A stretch of DNA of 37,680 nucleotides from a virus. Shown piece after piece: positions 1-6,482 of the stretch. The translations under genes were made by a program, and so were the position numbers. The notes beneath the pieces are model-generated. The model saw nothing but the letters and a program-made list of their open reading frames with translations, was not told the origin of the DNA and made no database searches. The stretch's first letter is position 1. Each line of letters begins with the position of its first letter. Where the stretch lies: IMG/VR virus record IMGVR_UViG_3300044638_004237, positions 1 through 37,680 of that record, one strand, 5' to 3'.

Positions 1-127
1 AGTTGGTCAATAAGTGGCTTACAGCCTCCTGCAAAATTGTCGGCGTCGAGGAGCGAGCATGCGCTTCTCGTAATGATGAGAGTAGTGCGAGCTTTGCGCG
101 GACTTTCTCTTGGGCCAGCGTGGTCCA
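1..127. repeat. Direct terminal duplication, left copy
   Basis: The first 127 bases are identical to the last 127 of the window (37554-37680). The duplication lies inside a single open reading frame, the RusA-like gene, which is intact when the ends are joined. The simplest reading is a circular assembly whose ends overlap by one assembly k-mer (127 is a common maximum k), so the sequence was cut at an arbitrary point. It is not evidence of true terminal repeats on the packaged DNA. Confidence 0.95.
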
Positions 128-251
128 ATGCTTTCCGAGGAGCCGGTTGAGGCTTGGCGTGAGGTATCCCGGCAGTTGAAGAATGAGAGAATGAGCCGTC
201 TGGGTTTTGCCGGTAGCCGAGTTGTCGGAGTTGTTCATGGGTCCAGTTCAT
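1..251 (-). CDS. rusA: RusA-like Holliday junction resolvase, 5' part (cut by window edge)
   Basis: This is the N-terminal part of a 139-residue protein when the circle is closed; the 3' part lies at the right end of the window. It starts at an ATG overlapping the end of the upstream coiled-coil gene. The N-terminus begins MNWTHEQLRQLGYRQNPDGS, followed by a Pro/Lys-rich linker. The RusA metal-binding signature LLDADNFAGG follows (Asp69, Asp71), then Asp82 and an acidic IADDDPE stretch near residues 90-96. RusA enzymes cleave four-way DNA junctions as dimers, and phages use them to resolve recombination or replication intermediates before packaging. It is the last gene of the early recombination and replication run and sits directly before the terminase genes. 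Confidence 0.85.
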   Translation of the reverse strand, partial: MNWTHEQLRQLGYRQNPDGSFSHSSTAGIPHAKPQPAPRKALDHAGPRESPRKARTTLIITRSACSLLDADNFAGGCKPLIDQ

Positions 252-705
252 ATTTTCCGTTTTTCCAAATGTAGATTTCGCGCCGTTCTGGGATTCCGTT
301 GTCGAGCGGATGCTTTTTGCCGTGAAAGCGAGCGGTGACAATTTCAAGTTCCTGCTTGAGGTTGTTGCGTTCTTCCCTCGCCTCGTCGCGCTCTTGCTCA
401 AGTCTCGCCAGCTCCTCAGTAGAACGGAGTTCCAATCCGGACAATTTGTCCGCCAGCGCAGCCGCATCGGCCCTTGCCTGGTCGCGTTCTCTTAAAGCAA
501 TCGAAAGAGGCGTGCCTCCGGCGTGGTTTGTGGTTCCTTCCAATTGGCGGATGCGCTCTGCTTGCCGTTGGATTTTCCTTATCGCCGAGGCTCGCTCGCG
601 TTCCAATCTGCAAGCCAGTTCCAGCATCTCCTCCAAATAGATGAGATTGCCGGGGTTTTCGGCCAGCAGGCGCTCATAGAGCGCATCTGTCTCCGGTGTT
701 TTCAT
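235..705 (-). CDS. Coiled-coil phage protein, unknown function
   Basis: About 156 residues, starting MKTPETDALYERLL. The middle (about residues 30-125) is rich in Glu, Arg, Gln and Leu with heptad-like spacing (RLERERAS, RQAERIRQLEG, ARLEQERDEAREERNN), which predicts a long coiled coil. The last 30 residues are not coiled and end in KYELDP. I chose the ATG one base after the upstream stop because small phage proteins with this opening are common; an ATG 12 bases earlier (position 717) would add MIGN. It overlaps the RusA start by 17 bases. No catalytic motif is visible. It could be a scaffold or adaptor for the replication proteins around it, but that is a guess. Confidence 0.75.
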   Translation of the reverse strand: MKTPETDALYERLLAENPGNLIYLEEMLELACRLERERASAIRKIQRQAERIRQLEGTTNHAGGTPLSIALRERDQARADAAALADKLSGLELRSTEELARLEQERDEAREERNNLKQELEIVTARFHGKKHPLDNGIPERREIYIWKNGKYELDP

Positions 706-706
706 G

Positions 707-898
707 TTACCAATCATTTCGTTTTCGTTTGGCTTCGATTTCCCGGCGCTCTGGCGTTGCCGCCCAGAACCGGTCGCAGGCTTCCTTGATCTGTCTTGAG
801 AGCAAAAGCCACCAGCGGTCTTCCCGGTCGGAGCCGCAGGTCTCTGTGCCTGCGGCCCCGGTGCAAACCTTGGCTCGATTAGAACGAGATTTCTTCAT
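707..898 (-). CDS. Small basic hypothetical protein
   Basis: Sixty-three residues beginning MKKSRSNRAKV and ending in KRKRNDW. It is highly basic at both ends, with a Trp-rich centre (DRWWLLLSRQIKEACDRFW). It overlaps the end of the upstream DUF669-like gene by 20 bases and ends just before the next gene, which fits a translationally coupled early operon. I do not recognise the family. Length and position support a real gene, but no ribosome binding site stands out, so it is less certain than its neighbours. Confidence 0.5.
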   Translation of the reverse strand: MKKSRSNRAKVCTGAAGTETCGSDREDRWWLLLSRQIKEACDRFWAATPERREIEAKRKRNDW

Positions 899-1364
899 CG
901 GTTGGGGTTGCGGTGCGGGCGGCGAGGATGCGCTCGTTGAGGGTCGTGAGCCGGTCAGCCGGGAGCGGCTGCGAGGAGGTCATGGGGTTGAGCCATCGCA
1001 CTTTTAGACGCACCTTGCCGTCCTCTCCCTCCTCGGCCTCGATAGTGATCCGGCAGAGCTTGCCGACCCATGGCGCTTTTCCAGCGTTGAGCGATGGGAT
1101 GTCCCACTCCCGGCCAAATGCCTCGTCGAGCGTCTTCGCCGTGCGCTCTGCGGCCTTCTCTGAGAGCCAGCCCTGCCAGACGATCTCCCGTCCGTGCTGG
1201 TCGCTGGCCGGATCGTCGATAAGGAGCGGGATGCGGATGAAATCCGAGCCTTTGGTTGTCGTGCCAAGCCATCCGTTGCCGGGAGCTTTTACCTTCGCCG
1301 TGTATTTGCCTTCGGCAGTCACATAGCGGTTCTGTTGTTTGTCTGCGAGTTCGTGTGTTGTCAT
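879..1364 (-). CDS. DUF669-like predicted ssDNA-binding protein
   Basis: About 161 residues from MTTHELADKQQNRYV. The start is set by an ATGA overlap with the stop of the upstream DnaC-like gene. The body opens with a beta-rich segment (VTAEGKYTAKVKAPGNGW) and continues with FIRIPLLIDDPAS, EIVWQGWLSEKAAERT and VGKLCRITIEAEE, ending in an acidic tail with TPTDEEISF. This pattern (a compact OB-like core, a description of how an input is modified, an acidic C-terminus) resembles the phage DUF669 group, which commonly sits next to recombination and loader genes and is thought to be SSB-like. That assignment rests on resemblance and context, not on a diagnostic motif. Confidence 0.55.
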   Translation of the reverse strand: MTTHELADKQQNRYVTAEGKYTAKVKAPGNGWLGTTTKGSDFIRIPLLIDDPASDQHGREIVWQGWLSEKAAERTAKTLDEAFGREWDIPSLNAGKAPWVGKLCRITIEAEEGEDGKVRLKVRWLNPMTSSQPLPADRLTTLNERILAARTATPTDEEISF

Positions 1365-2062
1365 TTTTCTGTGTTGATGATGTTTGTAAACTCCGAGAGC
1401 CGCCGGAGGATCGGCTCGCCCCTGTCGGACGAGAGCATTTTGCGTAGGTCGCCCTTGGCGGCATTCGCCGTCCAAATGATGGGCAGTTCGTGGGAGGATC
1501 GGTGTTCCAGCAGGTCGAAGAGTTCCAACTCGCTGCGCTCGGTCATCTTCTGCTTGCCGAGGTCATCGAGCAGGAGAACCTTCGTCCGGCGGCAGCGGGT
1601 CAGCGTGTCCTCGGCCAGAGCTTTAGCCTGGTTGTTGTCGTGCCACTGGTCGGCGCAGGCTTTCGCAAATCCCGTGGCCGTGATGCCAAAGACGCGAATT
1701 CCGCTGAAATGCAGTCGCTTGAGCAGTATCCACGCCGCTCGCGTCTTTCCGCAGCCCGCAGGCCCGACGAGACCGAGGCCGACCGGATTATAGTGCCATG
1801 CCTCGCATTCACGCAGGAAAGCCGCTGGAATGCGTTCGGGGTTGCTTTGGCGGTAGAGTGGTGGACAGATGGCATTGAACGCCTCCTGCCGCCTCTCCTG
1901 CTCCTCCATGGCCTGCTCCTGTTGGAGCTTCTCGATGCGTTTGAGATCGCAGTCGTCGCACAGGATTCGGACATTCGGGAAGTAGCGGATGAAATCCTCG
2001 CTCGGTGAGGAAACCGAGTTGAAGCACGACTCGCTCGCGCAGGCTTGGACCGTGGCTACCAT
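1361..2062 (-). CDS. dnaC: DnaC/IstB-like helicase-loader ATPase
   Basis: An AAA+ ATPase of about 233 residues, predicted to load the host replicative helicase at the phage origin. The N-terminus carries four cysteines (C8, C13, C35, C38; the second pair is CDDC), which could bind zinc. A charged helix follows (KLQQEQAMEEQERRQE), then Walker A GPAGCGKT at residues 100-107 and Walker B VLLLDD at 162-167. A later WTANA with an arginine-rich stretch suits the sensor and arginine-finger region. The start overlaps the stop of the DUF1376 gene (ATGGTAG), and the pairing of DUF1376 and DnaC is a classic phage replication-initiation module. Confidence 0.88.
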   Translation of the reverse strand: MVATVQACASESCFNSVSSPSEDFIRYFPNVRILCDDCDLKRIEKLQQEQAMEEQERRQEAFNAICPPLYRQSNPERIPAAFLRECEAWHYNPVGLGLVGPAGCGKTRAAWILLKRLHFSGIRVFGITATGFAKACADQWHDNNQAKALAEDTLTRCRRTKVLLLDDLGKQKMTERSELELFDLLEHRSSHELPIIWTANAAKGDLRKMLSSDRGEPILRRLSEFTNIINTEK

Positions 2063-2778
2063 TGCTCGACCTCCTCGACTTTGGCTGGCGCAGGCTTTTT
2101 GTTTTTCGGCGGGAAAATGCCTTGCCACCCGTTGGCGATGGATTGGTTGATCGCTTCGATGGCTTCGTCGTGACCCATCTCCGAAAGGTTTCGGAGTTGC
2201 GCCGTGACCGATGCCGGGGCGAGGGCTTTGAGTCGGGATGACTTCCGGTAAGCAAGGTAGCTTTCCCATGCCGCTCCAAAATCCGCCGACTTGAGGTTCG
2301 CCGGAAACTCCACCCTTACTTCTTCTTTAGAAGAAGTATTAGTAGATGTAGACTGAAGAAGAAGAGTTGCCTTTTGGTTGGAACCATTTGGCAAGCACCC
2401 TTCCAAGGGTGGTTGAAGGGTGGTTAAAGCACCCTTAAGATTTTGCCTCTTTTCAGCCGATTTCCTGCCACCTTCGCGGCTTTTTTCAGCCCAAGCATCC
2501 TGCTTGTCCCTTTCACGCTCCAGCCGGTCATGCACCAGTGAAGCAGACTCGCAGGGGTGCGGTTGGAACATGGTTGCAAGGGTGGTTGCAAGGGTGGTTG
2601 AAGCACCCTTGCCGATGAGGCGGGCGATCTTGTCGGGATCGGATGGGATGGAACCATGCTGCCAGCAAGACGCCAGCAAGCGCAGATACGCCCCCTCCTC
2701 CTCCAGTGTCATCAGGGAAACTCGCTGCGACCCCAGCCAGTCGCCGGGGTAGAATTGAAACGCAGGGCGCTTAGTCAT
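2056..2778 (-). CDS. DUF1376 (YdaU-like) replication protein
   Basis: About 240 residues starting MTKRPAFQFYPGDWLGS, with a strong ribosome binding site (GGGAGGA) a few bases upstream. Residues 5-60 show the DUF1376 signature: FYPGDWLGSQRVSLMTLEEEGAYLRLLASCWQ, then a winged-helix-like IPSDPDKIARLIGKG. A low-complexity linker follows that encodes repeated Thr/Leu/Gln-rich segments; the DNA there contains repeats of GGGTGGTTGAA and AAGCACCCTT. The C-terminal 80 residues (FGAAWESYLAYRKSSR...) resemble the C-terminal region of phage replication initiators. It lies directly before the DnaC-like loader, so it is the best candidate for the origin-recognition protein. Confidence 0.85.
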   Translation of the reverse strand: MTKRPAFQFYPGDWLGSQRVSLMTLEEEGAYLRLLASCWQHGSIPSDPDKIARLIGKGASTTLATTLATMFQPHPCESASLVHDRLERERDKQDAWAEKSREGGRKSAEKRQNLKGALTTLQPPLEGCLPNGSNQKATLLLQSTSTNTSSKEEVRVEFPANLKSADFGAAWESYLAYRKSSRLKALAPASVTAQLRNLSEMGHDEAIEAINQSIANGWQGIFPPKNKKPAPAKVEEVEQW

Positions 2779-3059
2779 TTGAGTTCCTCCCAAAATTTTC
2801 CATCCCCCATTTTGTCCCAACTTTTTCTCGCTTGAATGCAGTCTTTTATGAAAGCATCAACTATGTCAGCCTTATCCCATGCGGGGTGTATATACCATTC
2901 CGTTTCACTCAAGTCAGCTGTTCCATACCCAACAAAATCACGGAATTTTGCGTGTAGCTTTTTAATTTTTTTCCACTCAAGACAAATATCTTTTGCAATT
3001 TGATTGATAATTTTTTTGTCTTTTTGAGATAAATAATAATTATCGTTTTTCTTTTTCAT
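2775..3059 (-). CDS. AT-rich hypothetical protein (probable moron)
   Basis: Ninety-four residues from MKKKNDNYYLSQKDKK. The stop overlaps the DUF1376 start and the start overlaps the upstream stop, so it is coupled on both sides. It is Lys/Asp/Trp-rich and has no recognised domain. The gene is far more AT-rich than its flanks and uses A/T-ending codons, unlike the GC-rich neighbours, which suggests recent acquisition. Its function is unknown. Confidence 0.7.
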   Translation of the reverse strand: MKKKNDNYYLSQKDKKIINQIAKDICLEWKKIKKLHAKFRDFVGYGTADLSETEWYIHPAWDKADIVDAFIKDCIQARKSWDKMGDGKFWEELK

Positions 3060-3346
3060 GCCGCCCCCCTGTAGACGGCCAGCACCCGAGCATGAGCCTG
3101 CGCCCGCTTCGCCTTGCGGTAGCAGAGGTGACTGATCACCCCTGCCCGCACTGCTGCCGAGAATCTTGCGCCCATCGCATTTGGGTGCGGCGGCTCCGGA
3201 ACCCACGGGCGGACATCCTCCGCAGTGAATTCCGCGCCATTCCGGGCGAGCCACCCGATCACTTGGTCACAGGTCGCCTTCCAATCCTCCGGGGTATTGG
3301 CATCCACCGCGAGAATGCCCCGGTCGCGTAGTTCCTCGCCGGTCAT
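3056..3346 (-). CDS. Hypothetical phage protein with conserved C-terminal motif
   Basis: About 96 residues starting MTGEELRDRG, with a good ribosome binding site (GGAGGG) seven bases before the ATG and an ATGA overlap with the upstream stop. The second half reads as PHPNAMGARFSAAVRAG, then VISHLCYRK and an AHARVLAVYRG ending. This order (a PNxxG turn, a hydrophobic helix, a final beta strand) recurs in small replication-region proteins of many phages, some resembling winged-helix domains, but I know of no assigned function. GC content is normal, although it is sandwiched between two AT-rich genes. Confidence 0.7.
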   Translation of the reverse strand: MTGEELRDRGILAVDANTPEDWKATCDQVIGWLARNGAEFTAEDVRPWVPEPPHPNAMGARFSAAVRAGVISHLCYRKAKRAQAHARVLAVYRGAA

Positions 3347-3657
3347 TTTGCGGCCCTCCAATTTATATTTGAAAGGTCAATTAGTTTATAAAATGCTGAT
3401 TTGAAATTTATAATTGCATTTAAGTAAGCCTCGTTTTCTTTAACAATCCGATCATATTCATTATATTGTTCTAACCGATATGTTGTTAGTATATTTTTTA
3501 GCTCAATATATGATTTTTTACCGCATCCCCGCTGGTTTTTGATTTTTTTTAATGCCTCTTCATCAATCTGATTAAGCGTTTCATAACCTCCAACTTTCCG
3601 CAGGATGTTGTCCAACCGGACAGACATTTCGATTTCAACCAAAGGTATATCTCTCAT
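3343..3657 (-). CDS. RNA polymerase alpha C-terminal domain-like protein
   Basis: A protein of 104 residues whose first 55 resemble the alpha subunit C-terminal domain: VEIEMSVRLDNILRKVGG, then TLNQIDEEALKKIKN, then GCGKKSYIELKNIL. In RpoA the matching parts are the LSVR helix, the loop and helix-hairpin-helix, and the GxKSxxE(I/V)KxxL helix, which contacts UP-element DNA and activators. The remaining 50 residues form a predicted helical tail. It lacks all other RpoA parts. It may modulate host transcription or simply be a DNA-binding HhH protein. The gene is strikingly AT-rich, so it was probably acquired separately from its GC-rich operon. Confidence 0.7.
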   Translation of the reverse strand: MRDIPLVEIEMSVRLDNILRKVGGYETLNQIDEEALKKIKNQRGCGKKSYIELKNILTTYRLEQYNEYDRIVKENEAYLNAIINFKSAFYKLIDLSNINWRAAK

Positions 3658-3953
3658 TTCGCAGCCCTCCAGACTCTGGTTGCCGCCCGATCTGGCGAAT
3701 ATCCCACGGCCATGAGGCCAGCGATGACCTTCTCGTCATCCGGCACTTCAGCCTGCCATTTTAGAAATTTGTCGAAGATTTGGAACCCTCGCTTCTCGTA
3801 AGTTTCGCGAGTGTAGATGGACGCAAATTCCCACCATACACACCTCGCCACAGCAGGGCGGTCTTCTTCAGCCACTCCCGCGAGCGCCGAGGACCACTCC
3901 TCACCGCTGCGGTCAAATAGCTCATTCTCCTCCGGCCAAATGCTGCGCCTCAT
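3654..3953 (-). CDS. Hypothetical protein
   Basis: Ninety-nine residues from MRRSIWPEENELFDR. It has stop/start overlaps with both neighbours, so it belongs to the same translational chain. Composition is normal for the genome. It is Trp- and acid-rich at the N-terminus, mostly helical, and ends in SPDRAATRVWRAAK. I recognise no domain. Its place beside the nuclease and RecT genes hints at a role in recombination, but nothing in the sequence proves this. Confidence 0.65.
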   Translation of the reverse strand: MRRSIWPEENELFDRSGEEWSSALAGVAEEDRPAVARCVWWEFASIYTRETYEKRGFQIFDKFLKWQAEVPDDEKVIAGLMAVGYSPDRAATRVWRAAK

Positions 3954-4978
3954 TTGGATGCCCTCGCTTTCTTCGGCTTGTCCTCGACGAGCTTCACGAT
4001 GTCGGCCTTGCGTTGGGCATACTGCTCCTGCACCGGCATCCGCATCTTCTCATGCCATTCGCGGAACGATTTCCCGCCCATGTCGCCGCCCATTGCGGTG
4101 ACAAGGTCATCGAGGCTGCTCTTCCCGGCTACTGCCGCTGAGACGATGGCAATCCGGTCAAAGAACTCGCTGCCGGTCTGGTGCTGGAGCTTCCAACCCG
4201 GAACATCCCCGCTGGCGGCGAGGATTTCCTTCGCCGCATCCTTGATAGGCTTGAGGAGTTCCTTCTCAAAAATCGACGCCGCTTTGAGGAATTTCCCCAG
4301 CCGATCCGGATCAGCGAGGATTCCCTGCCGGACATCGGCCAGCGAGACCGACGACTCCACGGTCGCCAGCGTCTGCACGACCGGCTCGACCACCTGCGGG
4401 CATGTGTCCTTCTTCACGCACCATGAGCAATACTCATTCGCGCAGGGCTTTCGGTTCGGATCGGTCGCCGACTGCACGATCCCCTTCACCCACGCATCCG
4501 CCTCCTCGTAGGTGTAGCTGTAGTGGACGACCTCCTTCTGGTCGCAGAAAAGCAACACGCACTCCCACTCGGTCGTGAATGTCCGCGCCATGTTGCCGAG
4601 CGCATAAGCCGCCTGCTGCTTGTGATACGAGCGAGGCTGGCCCGACTTCAAATCCATGGAAAGGGAGAGCGCCTCCACTCGCGAATCCTCCGTTCCGACA
4701 TGGGAGAGGTGAGGTGTTGTCACCTTGAGGAGTGCCTCGTCAGTGATGATGCCCTTCCCCTGCGATAATTGCATTGCCTCGTTCACCGCCCACATCACCG
4801 AGTCCTTCTCGTCATCCGAAAGCGCCAAGAACGGCTGCCGCTCGCCCATAAGAAGACCACGGAAGGCCAAGTCCATCCGAGTTCCCCGCTCTGCCGCAGG
4901 CCCGGATATTGGGTTGGATTCAAAACAAGGACAGAGGTCGAGCTTGTCGAGAGCGGAGTGGCGTATCGTCGCGCTCAT
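3950..4978 (-). CDS. PD-(D/E)XK nuclease, Cas4/RecB-like with Cys cluster
   Basis: A 342-residue exonuclease-type protein. The N-terminal HSALDKLDLCPCF places C16 and C18 near the start. SMDLKSGQ holds the core Asp109 and Lys111 of a PD-(D/E)XK site, followed by YHKQQAAYAL, a QxxxY-type motif (residues 119-126). Three more cysteines follow at 184, 187 and 193, with a fourth at 179 (CANEYCSWCVKKDTC). A first cysteine near the N-terminus plus a C-terminal trio is the iron-sulphur arrangement of Cas4 and AddB-like nucleases and of phage DUF2800-like proteins. It lies next to RecT, so it probably resects DNA ends to make 3' single strands for annealing. Confidence 0.8.
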   Translation of the reverse strand: MSATIRHSALDKLDLCPCFESNPISGPAAERGTRMDLAFRGLLMGERQPFLALSDDEKDSVMWAVNEAMQLSQGKGIITDEALLKVTTPHLSHVGTEDSRVEALSLSMDLKSGQPRSYHKQQAAYALGNMARTFTTEWECVLLFCDQKEVVHYSYTYEEADAWVKGIVQSATDPNRKPCANEYCSWCVKKDTCPQVVEPVVQTLATVESSVSLADVRQGILADPDRLGKFLKAASIFEKELLKPIKDAAKEILAASGDVPGWKLQHQTGSEFFDRIAIVSAAVAGKSSLDDLVTAMGGDMGGKSFREWHEKMRMPVQEQYAQRKADIVKLVEDKPKKARASK

Positions 4979-5802
4979 TATGCGACCTCCTTCAGCACGG
5001 CTTCCAAGAATCGTGGCGTGTTCGCCAGCACTCGGTTGCGATAGCCCTCATCCGAGATGTCTCGGAAGGTCTGCCCCTCGGCGATCTGCCCCTTGGCTAT
5101 TAGGAAAGCGTTGACCTGCTTCTCATGCTCGAAAATGCGCTTTTCCAAAGTGATCGCCCACTCCGGCTCCTCGGTATCAATTGATACCACCTCGGCCTCG
5201 ATGGCCTTCGTCTCAGTCGCAGGAACTGCAACAGGCTCGACCACTGGTTCGGCCTTCACTTCCACGACCGGCTCCACCTTGACCGCCCGCGCAGGGCGAG
5301 GCGCGTCGAATTCGCCGACCTCTTCGGGTGTATACATCCCATTGAGAACCGCAGGGAATGTCGCCCGGACGCCCTCCGAAATCACCCGCGCCCGCAGCAT
5401 CTGCCGGGGGTAGGATTTCCAGTTGTCCTTGCCGCCCAGCCCAGCCGCCTTGGCGCGGGCCATGTCCCAATCGATCCGGAGCGATCCGCCCGCCGGATGC
5501 GTGAAGGTCGCCGAGACCTTCTCGTTCGTGTGGTCGTGCCACTCGACACGCCCGCCGCTCTGCTGGAATCTTGCCAGCATCGAGTCGGCCTTCAGCGAGG
5601 CGCGGCCTTGGATGATATGGTAGTCCGCAGCCACCGATCCGGGGTGACGCCCTTCGGCGGTCGCCACGATCATCAAGGCGAGTGCCTGGTCTGGTGTCTT
5701 CATGCCGAAGAGACCGCTTTTCACGATGGCCGAGGCCATCACCTGCATGTCGCCGAGGGCGACTTGTGTGTTGACTTGTGTAGTCAGTTGTGTAGTGTTC
5801 AT
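4978..5802 (-). CDS. recT: RecT-family single-strand annealing protein
   Basis: A 274-residue recombinase that would anneal complementary single strands made by the adjacent nuclease. The central region carries the RecT-like signature: TAEGRHPGSVAADYHIIQG, SLKADSMLARFQQSGGRVEW, ATFTHPAGGSLRIDW, GKDNWKSYPRQMLRARV and GMYTPEEVGEF. A Pro/Val/Glu-rich linker (about residues 170-210) joins this to a 60-residue C-terminal helical domain that may contact host SSB or the nuclease. The stop overlaps the nuclease start (TAATG), so the two are coupled. There is an 83-bp gap upstream containing a hairpin. Confidence 0.87.
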   Translation of the reverse strand: MNTTQLTTQVNTQVALGDMQVMASAIVKSGLFGMKTPDQALALMIVATAEGRHPGSVAADYHIIQGRASLKADSMLARFQQSGGRVEWHDHTNEKVSATFTHPAGGSLRIDWDMARAKAAGLGGKDNWKSYPRQMLRARVISEGVRATFPAVLNGMYTPEEVGEFDAPRPARAVKVEPVVEVKAEPVVEPVAVPATETKAIEAEVVSIDTEEPEWAITLEKRIFEHEKQVNAFLIAKGQIAEGQTFRDISDEGYRNRVLANTPRFLEAVLKEVA

Positions 5803-5834
5803 TTGTTATTACTGCTTTTCTGTGGTTTTGACTT

Positions 5835-5864
5835 GGCCCCGTTGGATTGCCGTCCTTCGGGGCC
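5835..5864. other. Hairpin in the leader before recT
   Basis: GGCCCCG (5835-5841) pairs with CGGGGCC (5858-5864) across a 16-base loop. It lies in the untranslated gap between the small membrane-protein gene and recT. There is no T-run downstream on the minus strand (GGGGCCAAGTC), so it is not a standard terminator. It could shape the recT leader RNA or be an operator. Confidence 0.35.
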
Positions 5865-5885
5865 GCTTTCTTGTGGTGAGGATGT

Positions 5886-6029
5886 TCAGTCCTCAAATTC
5901 TTCCCAGCGGCGTCTGCGCTCATCATGCCGACGAAACCGCTCAAGGATGTCCGACTGCCCCAGCCGGTAGCTCGCATAGCAGGAGCCGAGCGTGAGGAGG
6001 GCGAGGAGGATGGCGAATTCCGCGCTCAC
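5886..6029 (-). CDS. Small membrane protein, 47 aa
   Basis: Read from a GTG start that overlaps the stop of the preceding small gene (GTGA). A hydrophobic segment (SAEFAILLALLTLGSCYASY) spans residues 2-21. A strongly charged tail follows (LERFRRHDERRRRWEEFED). A GGGGGG run about nine bases upstream may serve as the ribosome binding site. An in-frame ATG 15 bases earlier (position 6044) is an alternative. A single-pass inner-membrane protein with a cytoplasmic charged tail is likely; the function is unknown. Confidence 0.55.
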   Translation of the reverse strand: MSAEFAILLALLTLGSCYASYRLGQSDILERFRRHDERRRRWEEFED

Positions 6030-6133
6030 TTCGTGACCCCCCATGTAAGGAGAGCCAAGAGCGCCACCGGCCCCAGCGCCTTGATCGCCTCCCAGATCGA
6101 CTGGAGTAGCCAGAGCGTTTCTTGGTGGTTCAT
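6026..6133 (-). CDS. Tiny membrane protein, 35 aa
   Basis: Thirty-five residues beginning MNHQETLWLLQSIWEA and ending in ALLALLTWGVTK. The last 18 residues form a hydrophobic segment. The ATG overlaps the stop of the upstream HTH gene (ATGA) and the stop overlaps the next start (GTGA), so the two mini-genes and the HTH gene are tightly chained. This chaining is the main reason to believe such a short gene. The function is unknown; superinfection exclusion or holin-like roles are possible. Confidence 0.5.
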   Translation of the reverse strand: MNHQETLWLLQSIWEAIKALGPVALLALLTWGVTK

Positions 6134-6336
6134 TTCGCGGACCTCCTGCGGTTGGTGGTTTTGATTTTGCGGCCCTCATACCAGTTGAGCAGAACTGCCC
6201 TGCTGACCTTGTGGCCGACTCGGTTGCCGAATGGTTTCGACGCCTCAATGGTTCCGGCATCAATAAGCCGGTAGACCGTCTTTTTGCTCACGCCCAAAAG
6301 GGTCGCAGCCTCGGTGGTTGTGATCTCGTCGCTCAT
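6130..6336 (-). CDS. xis: Excisionase-like helix-turn-helix protein
   Basis: Sixty-eight residues from MSDEITTTEAATLLGVS. It contains a MerR/excisionase-type HTH: TEAATLLGVSKKTVYRLIDAGTIEAS at about residues 8-33, then a wing with VGHKVSRAVLLNWYEG and a basic tail KTTNRRRSAK. The start is fixed by an ATGA overlap with the stop of the RHH gene. Size, fold and proximity to the integrase suit an excisionase or recombination directionality factor. A transcription factor of the same fold is the alternative. Confidence 0.72.
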   Translation of the reverse strand: MSDEITTTEAATLLGVSKKTVYRLIDAGTIEASKPFGNRVGHKVSRAVLLNWYEGRKIKTTNRRRSAK

Positions 6337-6482
6337 TTTTTCTTGGCCTCCATCATTTGACGAACAGCGCGGGAAATGAGTCGCGATACTGGCATCCCAT
6401 CCTCTCGACGGGACTGAGCCTTGAGATAGGCCAGAACATCCTTTGGGATGCTGATGCTTGTTTTGCGATATGCGTTTTGCAT
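6333..6482 (-). CDS. Ribbon-helix-helix DNA-binding protein, leftward
   Basis: Forty-nine residues from MQNAYRKTSISIPKDV. The fold is RHH (Arc/CopG-like): a KTSISIP strand, then helix VLAYLKAQSRRED and helix VSRLISRAVRQMMEA. It is the first gene of the leftward early operon. It is clearly related to the rightward RHH gene across the intergenic region: KxSxSI, then [YW]LKA.S+RE, then VSRL..RAV+.M. One of the pair is presumably the lysogenic repressor and the other the early, Cro-like regulator. I chose this start because an upstream in-frame region would run through the operator repeats. Confidence 0.72.
   Translation of the reverse strand: MQNAYRKTSISIPKDVLAYLKAQSRREDGMPVSRLISRAVRQMMEAKKK

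Noticed and set aside
1-251. Frameshift in the RusA gene
   Set aside because: At first the RusA C-terminal half seemed out of frame with an upstream LNRLLGKHW stretch. The frame starting MNWTHEQL at 251 is open across the whole gene and the genome join, so no frameshift is needed.
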